A DNA stretch of 64,000 bases from assembly GCA_033675265.1 (NCBI GenBank), contig JAUJYZ010001502.1:124001-188000 (forward strand), read 5' to 3'. The notes under the pieces were generated by a model, which ran no database searches, was not told the DNA's origin, and saw only the letters and a program-made list of their open reading frames with translations. Each line of letters starts with the position of its first letter. The stretch's first letter is position 1. The translations under genes and the position numbers were made by a program. Below are positions 10,401 through 21,564 of the stretch, one piece after another. Origin of the DNA: Actinostola sp. cb2023. Lineage: Eukaryota > Cnidaria > Anthozoa > Actiniaria > Actinostolidae.

Positions 10401-13400
10401 AAATAAAGTTTATTTATTTATTCATTTATTATGTTGAAGTGGATTCGCACGGCCTGTTCTCAACAAAATCGTGCAACTTGTCGCGCAACATTGTTGCGTT
10501 GCAAGTTGCAGAGCAATGTTTCTCGTATTACCATCGTTCGTGCAACTTGTCGCGCAACACACTTCGTGTTGTAGGTTGCAAAATGTTGTTGCGCAAAGTA
10601 GAAGCTCTTTCTACTTCATGCAACAAAGTTTTGCAACCTGCAACTCAGAAAATTTAATTTGTTGCGCGACAAGTTGCGCGAATGATGGTAATACGAGAAA
10701 CATTGCTCTGCAACTTGCAACGCAACAATGTTGCGCGACAAGTTGCATACCGTTTTGTTGCTCGTATTACCGCACCTGTTTTTGCACACACTTTATGCTT
10801 TGCATCAGCTTTAAAAATGATTGAAACAGATTCCATGCAGATTCCTTCAACAAGCAGAAATCTTTGATCGACCAGCGGCTATGACTAGAAAGGAATACAT
10901 TTTTGTGGCAGGAGAGAAAGCACTTCTCTCTTTGTACAGTGATGGTTCATAGGAGAGGCTAATTGCAGACTATCTACGATACACCCGTTTTTGCCAAAAG
11001 GTAGCCAAGTGATCGTAATTTGTTCAACCTGAAAGCCTTCCACTCACATCAGCTACTGCTACATACCACAGTCTACGTGTGTACTACCAGGTCCAGGAAT
11101 GGAAAGAGGTTGCGAACAGCTACAGCCTTTTGACTGGGGATGACACTTAACGGATGGGAAGCTACTTCCTATCCTAACTGAATTACCACAAGCCCATAGC
11201 GCACTATACTAATTGAGATGATCAGATGGCTGCAAGTCAGATCAGGTAGCACTTGCGCAGGTGTACGTGACAGAAGTACGACCTGGATTGCTCGGCTGCA
11301 TGTGGTACATGCAAAGGCCAAAGTTATTCTAACTCCAGCACGCCAGACCTAGCTTGGTTTGGATGAGTCTGACTAACAATATGTTTTAGTTGTATTAAGC
11401 TTTAAATCTTAATTCTGCTTGGTATAATATTTTATCTTATGGTCATTATCATAATTATTATGTGACTTTATTATTACTTAAGTTATAAATATAACCTTAA
11501 TGCAACCAATTAGAGTCGTTTTCGTATGAGTGGGAAGTAGTTACGGTACGGTTGGTGCAGTGATAATATCGCGCCATCAACGTGCAGTGTGATTGGTTGA
11601 ATACAATGTGTTCGATTCTGTACCGTGAGCGTAACTCCGTACCGTAGGTTTCCCACTCATACGAAAACGACTCTATTATCATTATTGTATTTCAATAGTT
11701 GATTAATATTAGTCATTAGTGTTAAACAGTCTTAGAATAAACTAATTTGGCTATACAACGCAACAAATAACCAAGAAACAATCAAACATAAAGCAGGAAA
11801 TCGATTTTTTGATTGAAAATTATATTTTCTACATATTGGGATCCCTGTGTTAAGGGCCATGGCCTAGGGACATTTCCCCTGCATTTCAAGTACTTTTGTG
11901 TTAATAAAGTAACTTCAACCACAACAGAAATAATATTGAAGATCTTGGAAATTAAAAATCTAAGAAAAAAGTCGGATAAATGTATTTTTTTAATATAATT
12001 TATTTTGCTCGACGCGGGATCCCTGTGGTGAAACCACGAAATCTTTAATCCTAATTTTCGGCATGTTCCACCGAAGGGATTTTTGAGGACTTTTAGTATG
12101 TTGTTTAGGTAATCCATCTTGGTTGAATAGCGATGAGAAACTTTCTGTTGCAATTTGTTCCAACCTAAACCGTAGAATGACTGGACTATGAGAGACTCAT
12201 GGGCACCAACATAAACCACAGGTAGCCCAAGCTCACTGTTTGTGGCTATTTACTAGAGATATATGTGACTAAACGAAACATGGAATAAAATCGTTGAATC
12301 TTAATAAAATCCAATAAGACTTACATGGTGTCTTCTTTATATACTTGGTTATCCTCCTGCTGAGTTACAGCGAATTTCGTTAAGGTTTAGTTGCTTTTCC
12401 CTTGCCACTCATAAACAAGAGCGAACTATTTGACCCGTTTGAGCATAGAATTACTTCAGTACGTGTATAGTGCTATTGAAGCCTTTGTAAGCTTTTAAAA
12501 ATATCATAAACGAAAACAAACGATGGAAGTTATCAGTCAGAACCATCTGACCCGATGCAACCTCAAGACGTACCGAATACGTCTGATTGGAGATGTTTAT
12601 CTATGACACCGACAAACTAGTCTCCCTCGTCACGCAAATGTCATTGTCATTGTCATAACGTTTGGTATGGCCGGCCTGTGGACCAATATTCAGTATTCCG
12701 AGCTATAGACTAGCCTGCGGAGGAGGCTAACTTTCGGAACTTTACAGTATATCAGTAAAAACGTTAATAGCCCGACTTCACGCTACTAGAGCGTCTTGTT
12801 TCAATCTAAATATAGACGAGAATATATTTAGATGTTTGCCCCTTGACCTCAGGTGCTTCCCCTGATTGGTTTGTGCTTTGTAATCTTTCTTGTGGGTTAG
12901 CGAAGAAAGAGGTCGTCGTGTTGAGATGCGTGTGGTCTCGTTCCCAGTCCCACTCGATTGCAGATTCATGACTCCGATGAAGAAGAAAAAAATACCAACT
13001 GTAATTATAGACTCGGCCCGGCCTTAGGCCTGGGCCCGAGTAATAACTACAACATTATTTAAGAACCCTTTATCTCCAGTGCAGACATTCCTAGATTTGT
13101 CACATGCTTATTACTAGGGAACTAAGCAATATGATGTGACAAGCTAAGGAACATCTGCAAAGGAGGCTTAAAAAGTGCCTTTGAAAAAAAGATAACTAAT
13201 AGTGTCAGTGTTTAAACATTTCAGAGCAAAACATTACTTAATTCTATCTACTTTTAATTTGTTTTAGCGACAAGCTGACAAACAGCTCATCTTAGATGAT
13301 TTAGTAGACAGGTAAGTGGAAATATGTTTACACCTAATTCAAAAAAGGTTGTCGTATGAGAGATCTTAAGACCACGCAACTGGACCGCAAAGGAGTATGG

Positions 13401-15346
13401 GTAGTACCAAAACACCACTCTCTTTACATAGACAACAGCTTTGGTAGTGATTTCAGCATCAATACATTATGTTCTTTAGTGTATACGGTCATGATCAGGG
13501 CAAGCTAAATTTGAATTATCGTGTGTATATTTGTGTGATTTTATAACATAAGTCATTTCTTCCCATGACTCCTTTCGAGTGAGTTGCATAGGCTTGAGGC
13601 AAGGTTGATTAGTTATATCTTCACCCCAACAGCAAAAAAAATCTGAAAAATGTTAATTGTGGGATTGATATAATTTCTGTTCTCAAAAGTGATGTTGGAG
13701 GAAAGCAAAGGAAGACATCCTGTGATGGACCAACTAAAGATGAGCAGATTAATTACCTCAAAGAAATGTTTCCTGAGTGGGAGGAGGAATCATTGGAAAA
13801 GTTATTGTACATTAATGGATCTCCAGATGCAGTGGCCCTTTTAATATCAACCCAAGACAGACCACAAGAAACTGCAACACAAGAAACTTGTGATGAAGAA
13901 CTCCCCGAAACTGATGATGAAGATGACATGATGCATTCACCCTTTGCTGTTCCTGTAACATTGCAATCATTACTTCGTGAGGTACGACACAACCTTACCA
14001 CGGAAAAGGTCAAACTTAAAGTGGATCAAGAAGATTTGTTAAACGATGCCATGGCTTTTTATAAAGATCCAGATTTTAATCCAAAGAATAAGCTCAGGGT
14101 CATTTTTAATAAACAGCCAGCTGCAGATACAGGAGGAGTTACGCGACAGTTCTTTACACAGTTACTAAGCATGATGTCGACTGAGTTTTTCCAGGGAGAT
14201 AAATACAAACAACCAATTTATAATGCTAACATGATAGCATGTAGCATTATGAAACTATGTGGCACAATTGTTGTTCACAGCATTCTCCTTGGTGGTCCTG
14301 GTTTGCCAATCTTTAGTGCAGGAGTCTATCATTACCTTGCTACAGGAGACATAGATACAGCAGTTGAGAAAATGACCATCGATGACTGCTCTCTTCATGT
14401 AAAGTCCTTCATTAGTATGGTAAACAATTGACATTTCTTTTTTTATTGATTAGTAGTAACCTTTTTCAAATACACATATATTTGCATTTTTGAATCCAAG
14501 GCATCTAGACTCCCCTTCATACCTCCGGTTTTGAGTTTTGCAGCAGGCTTGAAATAAATTTTATATGAAAGATATGTTTGCCCCCTCCTAGTACCCCTTT
14601 TTAAACATGCTCTTTCCTTTTCTATTTAAATGTAAGATCGCAGAAGCACCTGATGTGACTACAGTGGATAAAGAATTGGTAATACAGATGTTATCAGATT
14701 GTGGACTTACCGTTAGTTTGACAGTAAGTAAGATTTGTTGATAGAAAAGACAGTGATACATCTATCTATGACTTATTCCAGGTTATGTTGTTTCTTCTTT
14801 CGTACACTCTATTTTACTTATACAGCTATCTTTGTCCTTCATCAGAATGGCACCAAAATGGAGATCATCCATAGTATAATTGTTCACGATGCCTTCAGCA
14901 GACCAAAAATATTATTGGATCAATTTCGAGAAGGCCTGAGTACATTAGGCTTTGCAAAGCAAGTTCAGAAACACCCAGACATCTTCAAGCCATTATTTGT
15001 ACAAGATAATGCAAGTGTTAGTTATGTTGATGTAGCGAGGTCTCTCCGCTTTCCTTCTACCATGGAAGAAAATGAAGCTTCCACACGTAATCTCTTAAAG
15101 GAGTTTCTTAAGCAGGCTAGTAATGAAACCCTGAGTAACTTCCTAATTTTCACAACTGGAGCTCCATGCCTACCAAACTTTGGGCTTGGACAAATAGAAG
15201 TTAAGTTTGATAATATTGATTCAATCTTTGCTTCTACATGTTTGCAAAGGGTGACCTTGCCCAATCAATTTCCAGATCAAGGCACATTTTTCACAGTTAT
15301 GGATTCAGTACTTAACACTTTTGCCAAATCTTTTACCAATGTTTGA
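5305..15346 (+). CDS. HECT-type E3 ubiquitin ligase, G2E3-like, transposon cargo
   Basis: HECT ligases accept ubiquitin on a cysteine and pass it to a substrate lysine. Exons read from splice signals: about 5305-5383 (phase-compatible donor; alternative donor 5411), 5640-5699, 5785 to about 6170, about 7040-7274, 8427-8552, 13268-13311, 13690-14419, 14637-14723 and 14846-15346 (stop TGA). The exon at 8427 encodes a zinc finger (CLTCGKYC...HINKEH). The exon at 13690 begins with a possible CUE-like helix pair (DEQINYLKEMFPEWEEE), an acidic linker, then the HECT N-lobe (PAADTGGVTRQFF). The last exon holds the catalytic site STCLQRVTLP, with the cysteine codon at 15239-15241. Phases agree from 7035 to the stop. 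The donor after the exon at 5785 could not be found, so this join may be broken. Family members are multi-copy G2E3-like genes in fish and cnidarians. Confidence 0.8.
6215..7034. other. Intron sequence of the HECT gene
   Basis: No exon is recognisable between the TGA that ends the open frame at 6213 and the exon near 7040. Short open frames here look like chance. Confidence 0.5.
7327..7898. mobile_element. MITE with long poly-C and poly-T tracts
   Basis: Terminal inverted repeats of about 32 bp begin tgcatggatcaattccagct at 7327 and end at 7898. The left repeat runs into about 40 C (7359-7400), soon followed by 19 T (7417-7435), and the right one is preceded by a G run. It sits in an intron of the HECT gene. 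The homopolymers are prone to sequencing error. Confidence 0.8.
7899..8426. other. Intron sequence, nothing recognised
   Basis: AT-rich intron of the HECT gene. No gene or repeat structure seen before the acceptor at 8425-8426. Confidence 0.5.
8678..8790. mobile_element. 113-bp GC-rich hairpin insertion with 10-bp target duplication
   Basis: The arms starting catgctcgagaatccatcgg pair almost perfectly with the segment ending at 8790, leaving a 2-base loop and one 5-base bulge. tcgtgccctg flanks it on both sides (8668-8677 and 8791-8800). A 9-10-bp duplication suggests mobilisation by a Mutator-like transposase. The copy of the host repeat near 22270 lacks the hairpin. Confidence 0.75.
8834..12189. 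mobile_element. 3.36-kb palindromic (fold-back) element
   Basis: The left arm (from atagtccagtcat at 8834 to about 10010) matches the complement of the right arm (about 10795 to 12189) with moderate divergence and small indels. Matching blocks include 8868-9300/11730-12170, 9430-9660/11140-11370 and 9760-10000/10800-11040. The arms exceed 1.1 kb. Open frames within the arms are mirror translations, not genes. It lies in the HECT gene intron between exons 8427-8552 and 13268-13311. Confidence 0.85.
10436..10757. repeat. Nested palindrome rich in gttgcgcgacaagttgc units
   Basis: In the centre of the large palindrome, 10467-10548 folds on 10667-10757. The unit gcaacttgtcgcgcaaca and its complement occur several times, and agaacaggccgtgcgaatcc near 10165 is inverted near 10460. 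This is hairpins within hairpins, without coding sense. Confidence 0.7.
12190..13267. other. Intron with dispersed repeat fragments
   Basis: No gene. 12530-12660 is a diverged direct copy of 21815-21920 (shared tagtctccctcgtcac). 12712-12731 carries a solo end of the agcctcctccgcaggc family, and 12773-13040 shares ends with the repeat at 4254-4766. Confidence 0.55.
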
Positions 15347-15376
15347 TAATATCCAGCTTTAAATACCTTTATTTAA

Positions 15377-15762
15377 AGTGCCCATGAAACGAAAATGTCG
15401 ATCCTTGTTTTATTTTACATTATTGTTGTTTGGTCTTTCTCTGAACATTTGCTGTATTTAACATCGACTTTGAGCGTGCGCAAAATGTGCGACAAGAGAT
15501 TGGGCCCTTGACAATGGCTCGATGACGTCAAGAGGTTGTTCATGCCTTTGTTTGCACAACTCCTGACGTCACATTTCTATAGTTTGACCGAGCGGGAATT
15601 GTCGCACTTTGAAACCCAAAATGCCCAACTTCGTGCGCGAAATAAAAAATGTTCCCGTAGCTCAATTCACTTTTTATTAACGCCATGTAAACAAGCAAAT
15701 AGTAAACTTTCGTAGTAACAAATAAAAACGGGGTCTGTTTTTTCTCTCGTTTCATAGGCACT
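15377..15762. mobile_element. 386-bp MITE with TTAA target sites
   Basis: AGTGCCCATGAAACG at the left and its near complement at the right are bounded by TTAA (15373-15376 and 15763-15766). It lies in the 3' untranslated region of the HECT gene. TTAA suggests mobilisation by a piggyBac- or Kolobok-type transposase. Confidence 0.75.
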
Positions 15763-16244
15763 TTAATCCTGGAAAAAGGATGAGAGGATATAGTAAAAAA
15801 TTGCAAACATTTTTACACTTAGCATTCTATAAGTTGTTCATGTTGGTGCTGAAGTTTGTTCAGAAGTACTAAAAATTTAGTTGATGTGTCCATTTGAATG
15901 CAAGTGGTTTATAGTTAGTTTTTGTTGGGGATTTATTTCTTCAAAGTATGTCTACATAAGCAGCCATTTATAAGTGGTTTTGTTAAATAAGGATTAACCT
16001 GAATAGTTTCAGTGGCATATTCAAAAGGCATGTGAATCCATTTTATTGTTCCTGTTCAATTTTGTGAAGATATGTAATCTTTGAGAAAATTGTCAGTACC
16101 ATACTTTATTTCTGGTATCATATCATTGTAGCAGTATTATTGTTCCTTCCTGTTTACAATGTAGTTTTAGGGAAACCTGTAGTTAAATTTGATTAAAATA
16201 ACTAATATTTTTCATGATTATGTAGTTAATTATGATCAGACATA

Positions 16245-16250
16245 AATAAA
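16245..16250 (+). terminator. Candidate poly(A) signal of the HECT gene
   Basis: AATAAA lies about 900 bp after the stop codon, of which about 390 bp is the inserted MITE. Confidence 0.5.
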
Positions 16251-16268
16251 GCATACAGTATCTATACT

Positions 16269-16892
16269 TTAGAGATTGTTTGTGTGTAGAATTATTCATT
16301 ATTTGAAGATAAACATAGTTTCTTCTACACGATCTTGAAGTTTAATGGACTCCGAGCTTTAGGGTCAATTGACCCATCATCAGGGAAATAGTGGAATGCT
16401 TCATTATCACGAGTACAAAACAACAAATTACAATGGTAAGAATGCGCGAGCTACAACGGACTATATCCACACACAATGCATACATGTATGCGCAATCGAA
16501 ATAACATAGAGTACCAATTACAATAATAAAAACTAATCAAAGATAACAAAAAACTCCAGTATAAAGATGGATATGAATTATGAATGATTGGGTAGATGAA
16601 CGAATGAATAAATGAATGAATGAAAATAAATAAAGAAGGAAAATGGAAACCAAAATAATGAGATCATTCATAATTCCAGAGTTTTTTGTTATCTTTGATT
16701 AGTTTTTATTATTGTAATTGGTACTCTATGTTATTTCGATTGCGCATGTATGCATTGTGTGTGGATATAGTCCGTTGTAGCTCGCGCATTCTTACCGTTG
16801 TAATTTGTTGTTTGTACTCGTGATAATGAAGCATTCCACTATTTCCCTGATGATGGGTCAATTGACACGAAAGCTCGGAGTCCATTAAACTT
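16269..16892. mobile_element. 624-bp fold-back insertion with 13-bp target duplication
   Basis: cagtatctatact occurs at 16256-16268 and again at 16893-16905. Between them, arms 16338-16561 and 16677-16891 are near-perfect complements around an AT-rich spacer with gaat repeats. It sits exactly between the 3' ends of the two convergent transposon genes. Confidence 0.8.
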
Positions 16893-16921
16893 CAGTATCT
16901 ATACTGTTTTGTTTTTCTTTG

Positions 16922-19900
16922 CTAATTTTGAATATCAAGAAGATGGAACACATTTTGAATGACATGATGAAATTGCTCAAAAGCATCAGCAATGGAGGCA
17001 CTTGACAAATTCATTCCAGCTAATGTCTGGATTTGTTGGCTATCTAGCGGACATCTGGTTTCTGGTACCTCAACATCCGTAGCAGGTGATGATGGAACAG
17101 GCCCTTCCCAGTCAATGCCATAGGTTGAGTCATCCTAGTGGACATGGGATGAAAGAATTAAAAGAAAGTTCAAAGATTACAAAATCATACAAACTCCTCT
17201 GCTTTCCATTTTTTTAAATAATACTGCTATTTTGCACCATTTACTAATACTTTTTCATGGGTTAAGTGCAATCAGTCACAAATAGAAATTAAAGGTGAAT
17301 GAATAATACTACACTCATATTCTGGAGTACTGTCATTTTAACTGTGAAAAGCTCAAACCAACATAGAACAGACCCAAGCAGAAATATGTCTATAAAAAGT
17401 ACTCACTAGCTGATCACTGGACTACATTTACTTACAGCTGTAATTAATGTATGGTCCATTATATAGAGAGGTTTAACTGCATCACATTTTCAAAAATCAT
17501 GATTACCTGAAATACTTCTCTGCTAATCACAGAATTGCTTCCCCACACTCTGTTTAGTCCCCTTATCCATAATTGCATGGGTGTAGAGTTTCTTTCAGAT
17601 CTTAGGGGGTGGTGGACCCAAGCATTCCGCCAATTTGTCAAATGCCTATTAATAACAGGCAAAAACACATAATGCAAACACCAGAGGTGGATGTCATTAT
17701 TTGGATCCAGCACACCACATTGCTCCATTTGATAAAATGCATTATAAAACAAACTGATGCATCCATTAAATACATCTCTCCAGAGTCTTTCAATTCTCTG
17801 ATTGTGAGTGCTCTTGCCTAAAAGAAAGCAGAATAGTTTGATCCAAATTGACATGATACAGGTACAGTATAGAATCAGTAATCTCAGACATCGACACAGT
17901 CACAGTGTATATTAATTAAATTTGACAGTTCTTCCACTTCACTAAAGGAGTTGCAAGAGATCCACTCAGTTTTATTACATGTATGCACAATACTGGCTGG
18001 TTTTGATTCTGGCAGACTAATTAACAATAATATTAGACTACGAGTTCGAGTTTTCTAGGAATAAAGTTGACTATTTGACTCATAGAAAACGAGGACGAGT
18101 AGTCTAATATTATTGTTTTAGTAGAAACACACTAGTTGGTCAAATTAAGAAAGAAAATTGAATTTTTCGACTTTCCGACATTGTTTTGATGTTCAAAACC
18201 GGCAGTTTTCGCTACTAGTGGTCTATCACTAATAGACCAAGAGTAGCTCAGCCAATCAAATTGCAGGATCAGGGGCGGATCCAGGTTTTTTTTAAACAGG
18301 GGGTTGTGTTATCTGAGTGAGCGGCAGCAAAGCCGCGAACTACTAGGGGGGTTTGGGGGCATGCCCCCCCAGAAAATTTTGAAATCTACAAGCTCTGAAA
18401 TGCAATTTTTAGAGATCTGGAGTTGTTTTATTACAGTAACACAACAAAACTCAATTTTCAGTAAAATTGTGAGTTTATTGGACATCCAACAAAGATGCTT
18501 GGAAGTGTCTTCTTGGGTGAGCTAGTATAGTGTGTAAAACTAAGTTTCGAAAAGCGAAGAAATATAAAAAGCACCTTCAAGTTAGTAAACAATCTCAGTT
18601 CGTACATTCTCAGCGCTGTGCACGTGTTCCACTTGTGACGTCACATCACGTGACTTTACGAAAACAACCCGAACAGTCGAATCACTTTTTGGCTGATTTT
18701 TTCGAGTTAGAGATAACTATTGGCAACATTTTCTCGATTTCAACAACAAGTGTAGTCCATAGGGGGGGTTGCAACCCCCAGAACCCTCCCCCTGGATCCG
18801 CCCCTGAGGATTTGTGATAGACCACTAGTGTGTTTCTACTAATATAAATATAGTAGATAATTGGACAGTTATAATGTCATACAAAAGTGGTATTATCTAC
18901 CTGTGATCATGCTCCCTCTAATGGGACCTCTCTGTGGATGTGAAAGCATGTGCCAGGCTACATCAACATTCTCTCCTCCCTTGTCAGACCTTACACGAGA
19001 GGGCAATCCAAAATCATTTACTGCACCAAGAAACAAGTTTAAAACAGTTGATGCCTTGTTATTGTCTGAAGCATGCAGATACACCGGAATTCTTGAAAAC
19101 CCATCTATACCTCCATGGACAACTATTCTCCATCTGCAAAAGAAATACATGTATTATAGCAAGGACAACAACACAAAGCTCAAAATTGTGACAACTGTTA
19201 GTGTATAATCTGCATACTTTTTGTCTCACAATTCTACAATTAGCACTTAGATAACAAATAGGATAAGAGAATTCTCCTGTATTGATTGGATGATCACTCA
19301 TTCAAATGTGTGCATGCATATACAAATGTATCTGGTCATACTTTTGGGCTTTGCACTGTAAAGTAATGGCACAAACGTTTTCAGTAATACAGTGTACAGC
19401 AATGTATACAACCAGTATGAAAGGCTTTATAATTCAATTTGTTCCTTTACTACCGGTAGCTAACAAGGTAGGAATAAATTAATAATGTTGAATATTATGT
19501 ATAATGTACCACAGTATGTTCCAGAAGATTGCAAGGACTTGTGTTACCTTATCAGTTTATGGTGTCCATCAATATGCCAAAGGGAAAGAGGAGAATGAAC
19601 ATTATACTTCCTGCGTTGAACTGCCTCTTTGAACCTTTGCATCATGCCAAGAGGATCTGTTCGCAATAGTGACTGCCTTATCCGCTCTCTTTGAACACGA
19701 TGTCCTTTGCTTTTTAAAAAACCTTTCATGATCCGGATACCAATATTTGGGTGACTTTGCTGTGCAGACGTCACTAATCCATCCAAATCACCATCATTAA
19801 TTTTACTGTAAGTTCCTAGAAGTATTGTAAATATAACATTACATTATATAACTAGAATAATTATTATAAGCTTCTGCATGTCTTTACTACATGGGAGAAA

Positions 19901-21080
19901 ATATGTTGTGTTTTTCATTCATTTATATTATTATACATGTATGTTGTTCGACTTGTCACAATTAATTGACAGCAACTTGATGAGTTACAGAGAGGGACTG
20001 GGATTTTGTGGTCATTACTAACTGGTTCAGTCCAAATGCCCTTCTCTCCCGGGGAGGGGACTCCCTTATAAAAGGGGGTAGGGATGCTCATCGGAAATTT
20101 TGAAAATGACCCGTAAAAGGGACTGGAGTCTTGTCTTGGTGGGCGTGGCAGCGAATATTTTTACCCCTAAAAGGGACCAATTTAAAAAGTCATTTTAATA
20201 GTATAAAAGATACTAGCATCAAACGCCTTCCACTCTTACAAGTTTAAGACAACGTTGTGACACAATACAGAGCGATGTTATTAAAAGGAAGTTTTAAAAT
20301 ATTGCTGTTGATTGAATACCCTAAAAGGGACCAGAAAACTCTATTGGTGGCCATTTTTATTTCTGACACCCTAAGTGGGACCAAAACACGAAAAAATAAA
20401 AATAAAAGGGACGACGAGCATCCCCACCACTTTGGAATCGGAGTCCCCCCCCCCCCCTCCCCGGGCCTTCTCTATTATAAACCTGAAGAGAAAAGACGTA
20501 CCATTATATATATTAATTATATATTTTATATTATTTATTATAGTGTCCCCAATTAGTTGTATAAACTAAATACATTGACACTGAAATAAAGTCATTATTA
20601 TTTATTATTATTATTAACTTATAAAAGCTTTCAGTAACTGTTGTCTATACAGCCATACATACCTGCAACTTTAAGATTATACTCCGACATTCTTCTCTCT
20701 ACAGTACGCTGTCCCACACCTAACATTGTACTGATGTCCGGAACAGTAAATCCTTGCTCCAATAAATACGATAATTGTTCGTGAGGAATTATGAATGCTG
20801 GTCTTCCGCGGCGACCAGTAATATCGAGACTCGCTTTATATCCGTTCCCAAATGCTGTAGAATTAGAATGATTCGCTTCAATCATCTTTGTAGTTTCGTA
20901 CAACGAAAGCATTGTATTAACTATGTCGTCCGGAACATTCAAATTTACAAGCATTCTATTAATCAGATCTAATCTCAATATAATCGACCCAACCTCGGAG
21001 GGCTCTTCCAGGCCATCTATCTTCGCGACGACATCATTAATAGCAGATATTACACTCTGTAACTCAGTGTCGTCCGCCAT
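16922..21080 (-). CDS. IS3EU-like DDE transposase (integrase fold), 480 aa
   Basis: Five exons on the minus strand with GT-AG borders and consistent phases: 21080-20663, 19815-19548, 19133-18901, 17817-17507 and 17134-16922 (stop TAG). Residues 89-93 (RRGRP) resemble an AT-hook. Residues 98-135 form a helix-turn-helix ([20 protein letters not shown], then RTVERR). The integrase core has Asp222 (WHIDGHH), Asp279 (RSDKGGE) and Glu316 (QRIERLW), with 36 residues between the last two, as in IS3/retroviral-type DDE enzymes. The acidic 70-residue tail is unlike known domains to me. The start codon lies 22 bp inside the right terminal repeat. No frameshift or stop breaks the frame, so the enzyme may be active. 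It would bind the 456-bp ends and move the whole unit. Similar integrase-core proteins occur in many aquatic animals. Confidence 0.88.
18024..18116. repeat. Short hairpin
   Basis: aacaataatattagactacg pairs with its complement ending near 18116. It lies in a transposase-gene intron, next to another MITE. Confidence 0.6.
18118..18842. mobile_element. MITE with ttagtagaaacacactagt ends
   Basis: Inverted ends at 18118-18140 and 18818-18842 bound a unit inside the third intron of the transposase gene. It contains a second element. Confidence 0.65.
18270..18806. mobile_element. 537-bp nested MITE with caggggcggatccagg ends
   Basis: CAGGGGCGGATCCAGG and its complement bound the unit, with aggat on both sides (18265-18269 and 18807-18811). 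Ends of this type are very common in invertebrates and are usually assigned to hAT. The 5-bp flank is shorter than the 8 bp normal for hAT. Confidence 0.75.
20040..20473. mobile_element. MITE with G-rich inverted ends
   Basis: ccttctctcccggggagggg at the left and the complementary G/C-rich end near 20473 bound about 430 bp with repeated aaagggacca units. It lies in the first intron of the transposase gene (20662-19816). The rest of that intron shows nothing recognisable. Confidence 0.6.
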
Positions 21081-21102
21081 TTTGATATTTTTGATATATT
21101 GC

Positions 21103-21558
21103 AGGAGTGGTTACTAAGCTATAAAACAAAACTCCCCACACCCTCCCCCAAGAGGTGGTTTGGTATTATTGGCGGGATTTGTACGCGGTTCTGACAACTC
21201 AACAACCAACTTCGACATGCAAAGTTTAATCTTCATTGTTGCACGGAACTGTTTATTGTTTTGGTGAAAAAGGACATTTCGATATCTAGGAACACGAGCA
21301 AGAGCAATGTTGGCCATAAAACTCGGTCTAACGTTTGATCAGTGTTCGATGTTAAAAAGTTTTACTTTGAAAGTTGATAGCTAAAAACCAATGTTGACGA
21401 GTAAAGTAGAAACATAACTTCTTAAATGCAATGTTGATCTTCGGTAAGTCCGATGTTTATGTCATGTGTCCAATGTTTATGTGTCAAGTTGAACGTTGAA
21501 TTGTCAAGTTGGATGTTGTGATGTGAACTTCGATTTTTGGCGGGGATGGAACACCATA
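21103..21558 (-). repeat. Right terminal inverted repeat, 456 bp
   Basis: Inverted match of 4819-5274, ending ...CCATA next to gttttg. It lies directly upstream of the transposase start codon (21080) and is probably its promoter. Confidence 0.9.
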
Positions 21559-21564
21559 GTTTTG

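Larger units (their letters stand above)
4819..21558. mobile_element. 16.7-kb IS3EU-like DNA transposon carrying a DDE transposase and a HECT ubiquitin ligase gene
   Basis: The two ends begin TATGGTGTTCCATCCCC and are inverted copies over 456 bp. gttttg flanks both sides (4813-4818 and 21559-21564) as a perfect 6-bp target duplication. Inside are a plus-strand HECT ligase gene (5305-15346) and a minus-strand integrase-type transposase gene (21080-16922), converging near 16.3-16.9 kb. Six-bp duplications with TAY...RTA ends are what I recall for IS3EU, a eukaryotic relative of bacterial IS3. The transposase fold agrees. The terminal repeats differ at very few positions over the parts I compared, which suggests a recent insertion. 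The introns contain many smaller nested elements that inflate its size. Confidence 0.85.

Noticed and set aside
11782..12219. 145-codon frame and its mirror at 8850-9176
   Set aside because: Same sequence read from the two arms of the large palindrome; no family similarity.
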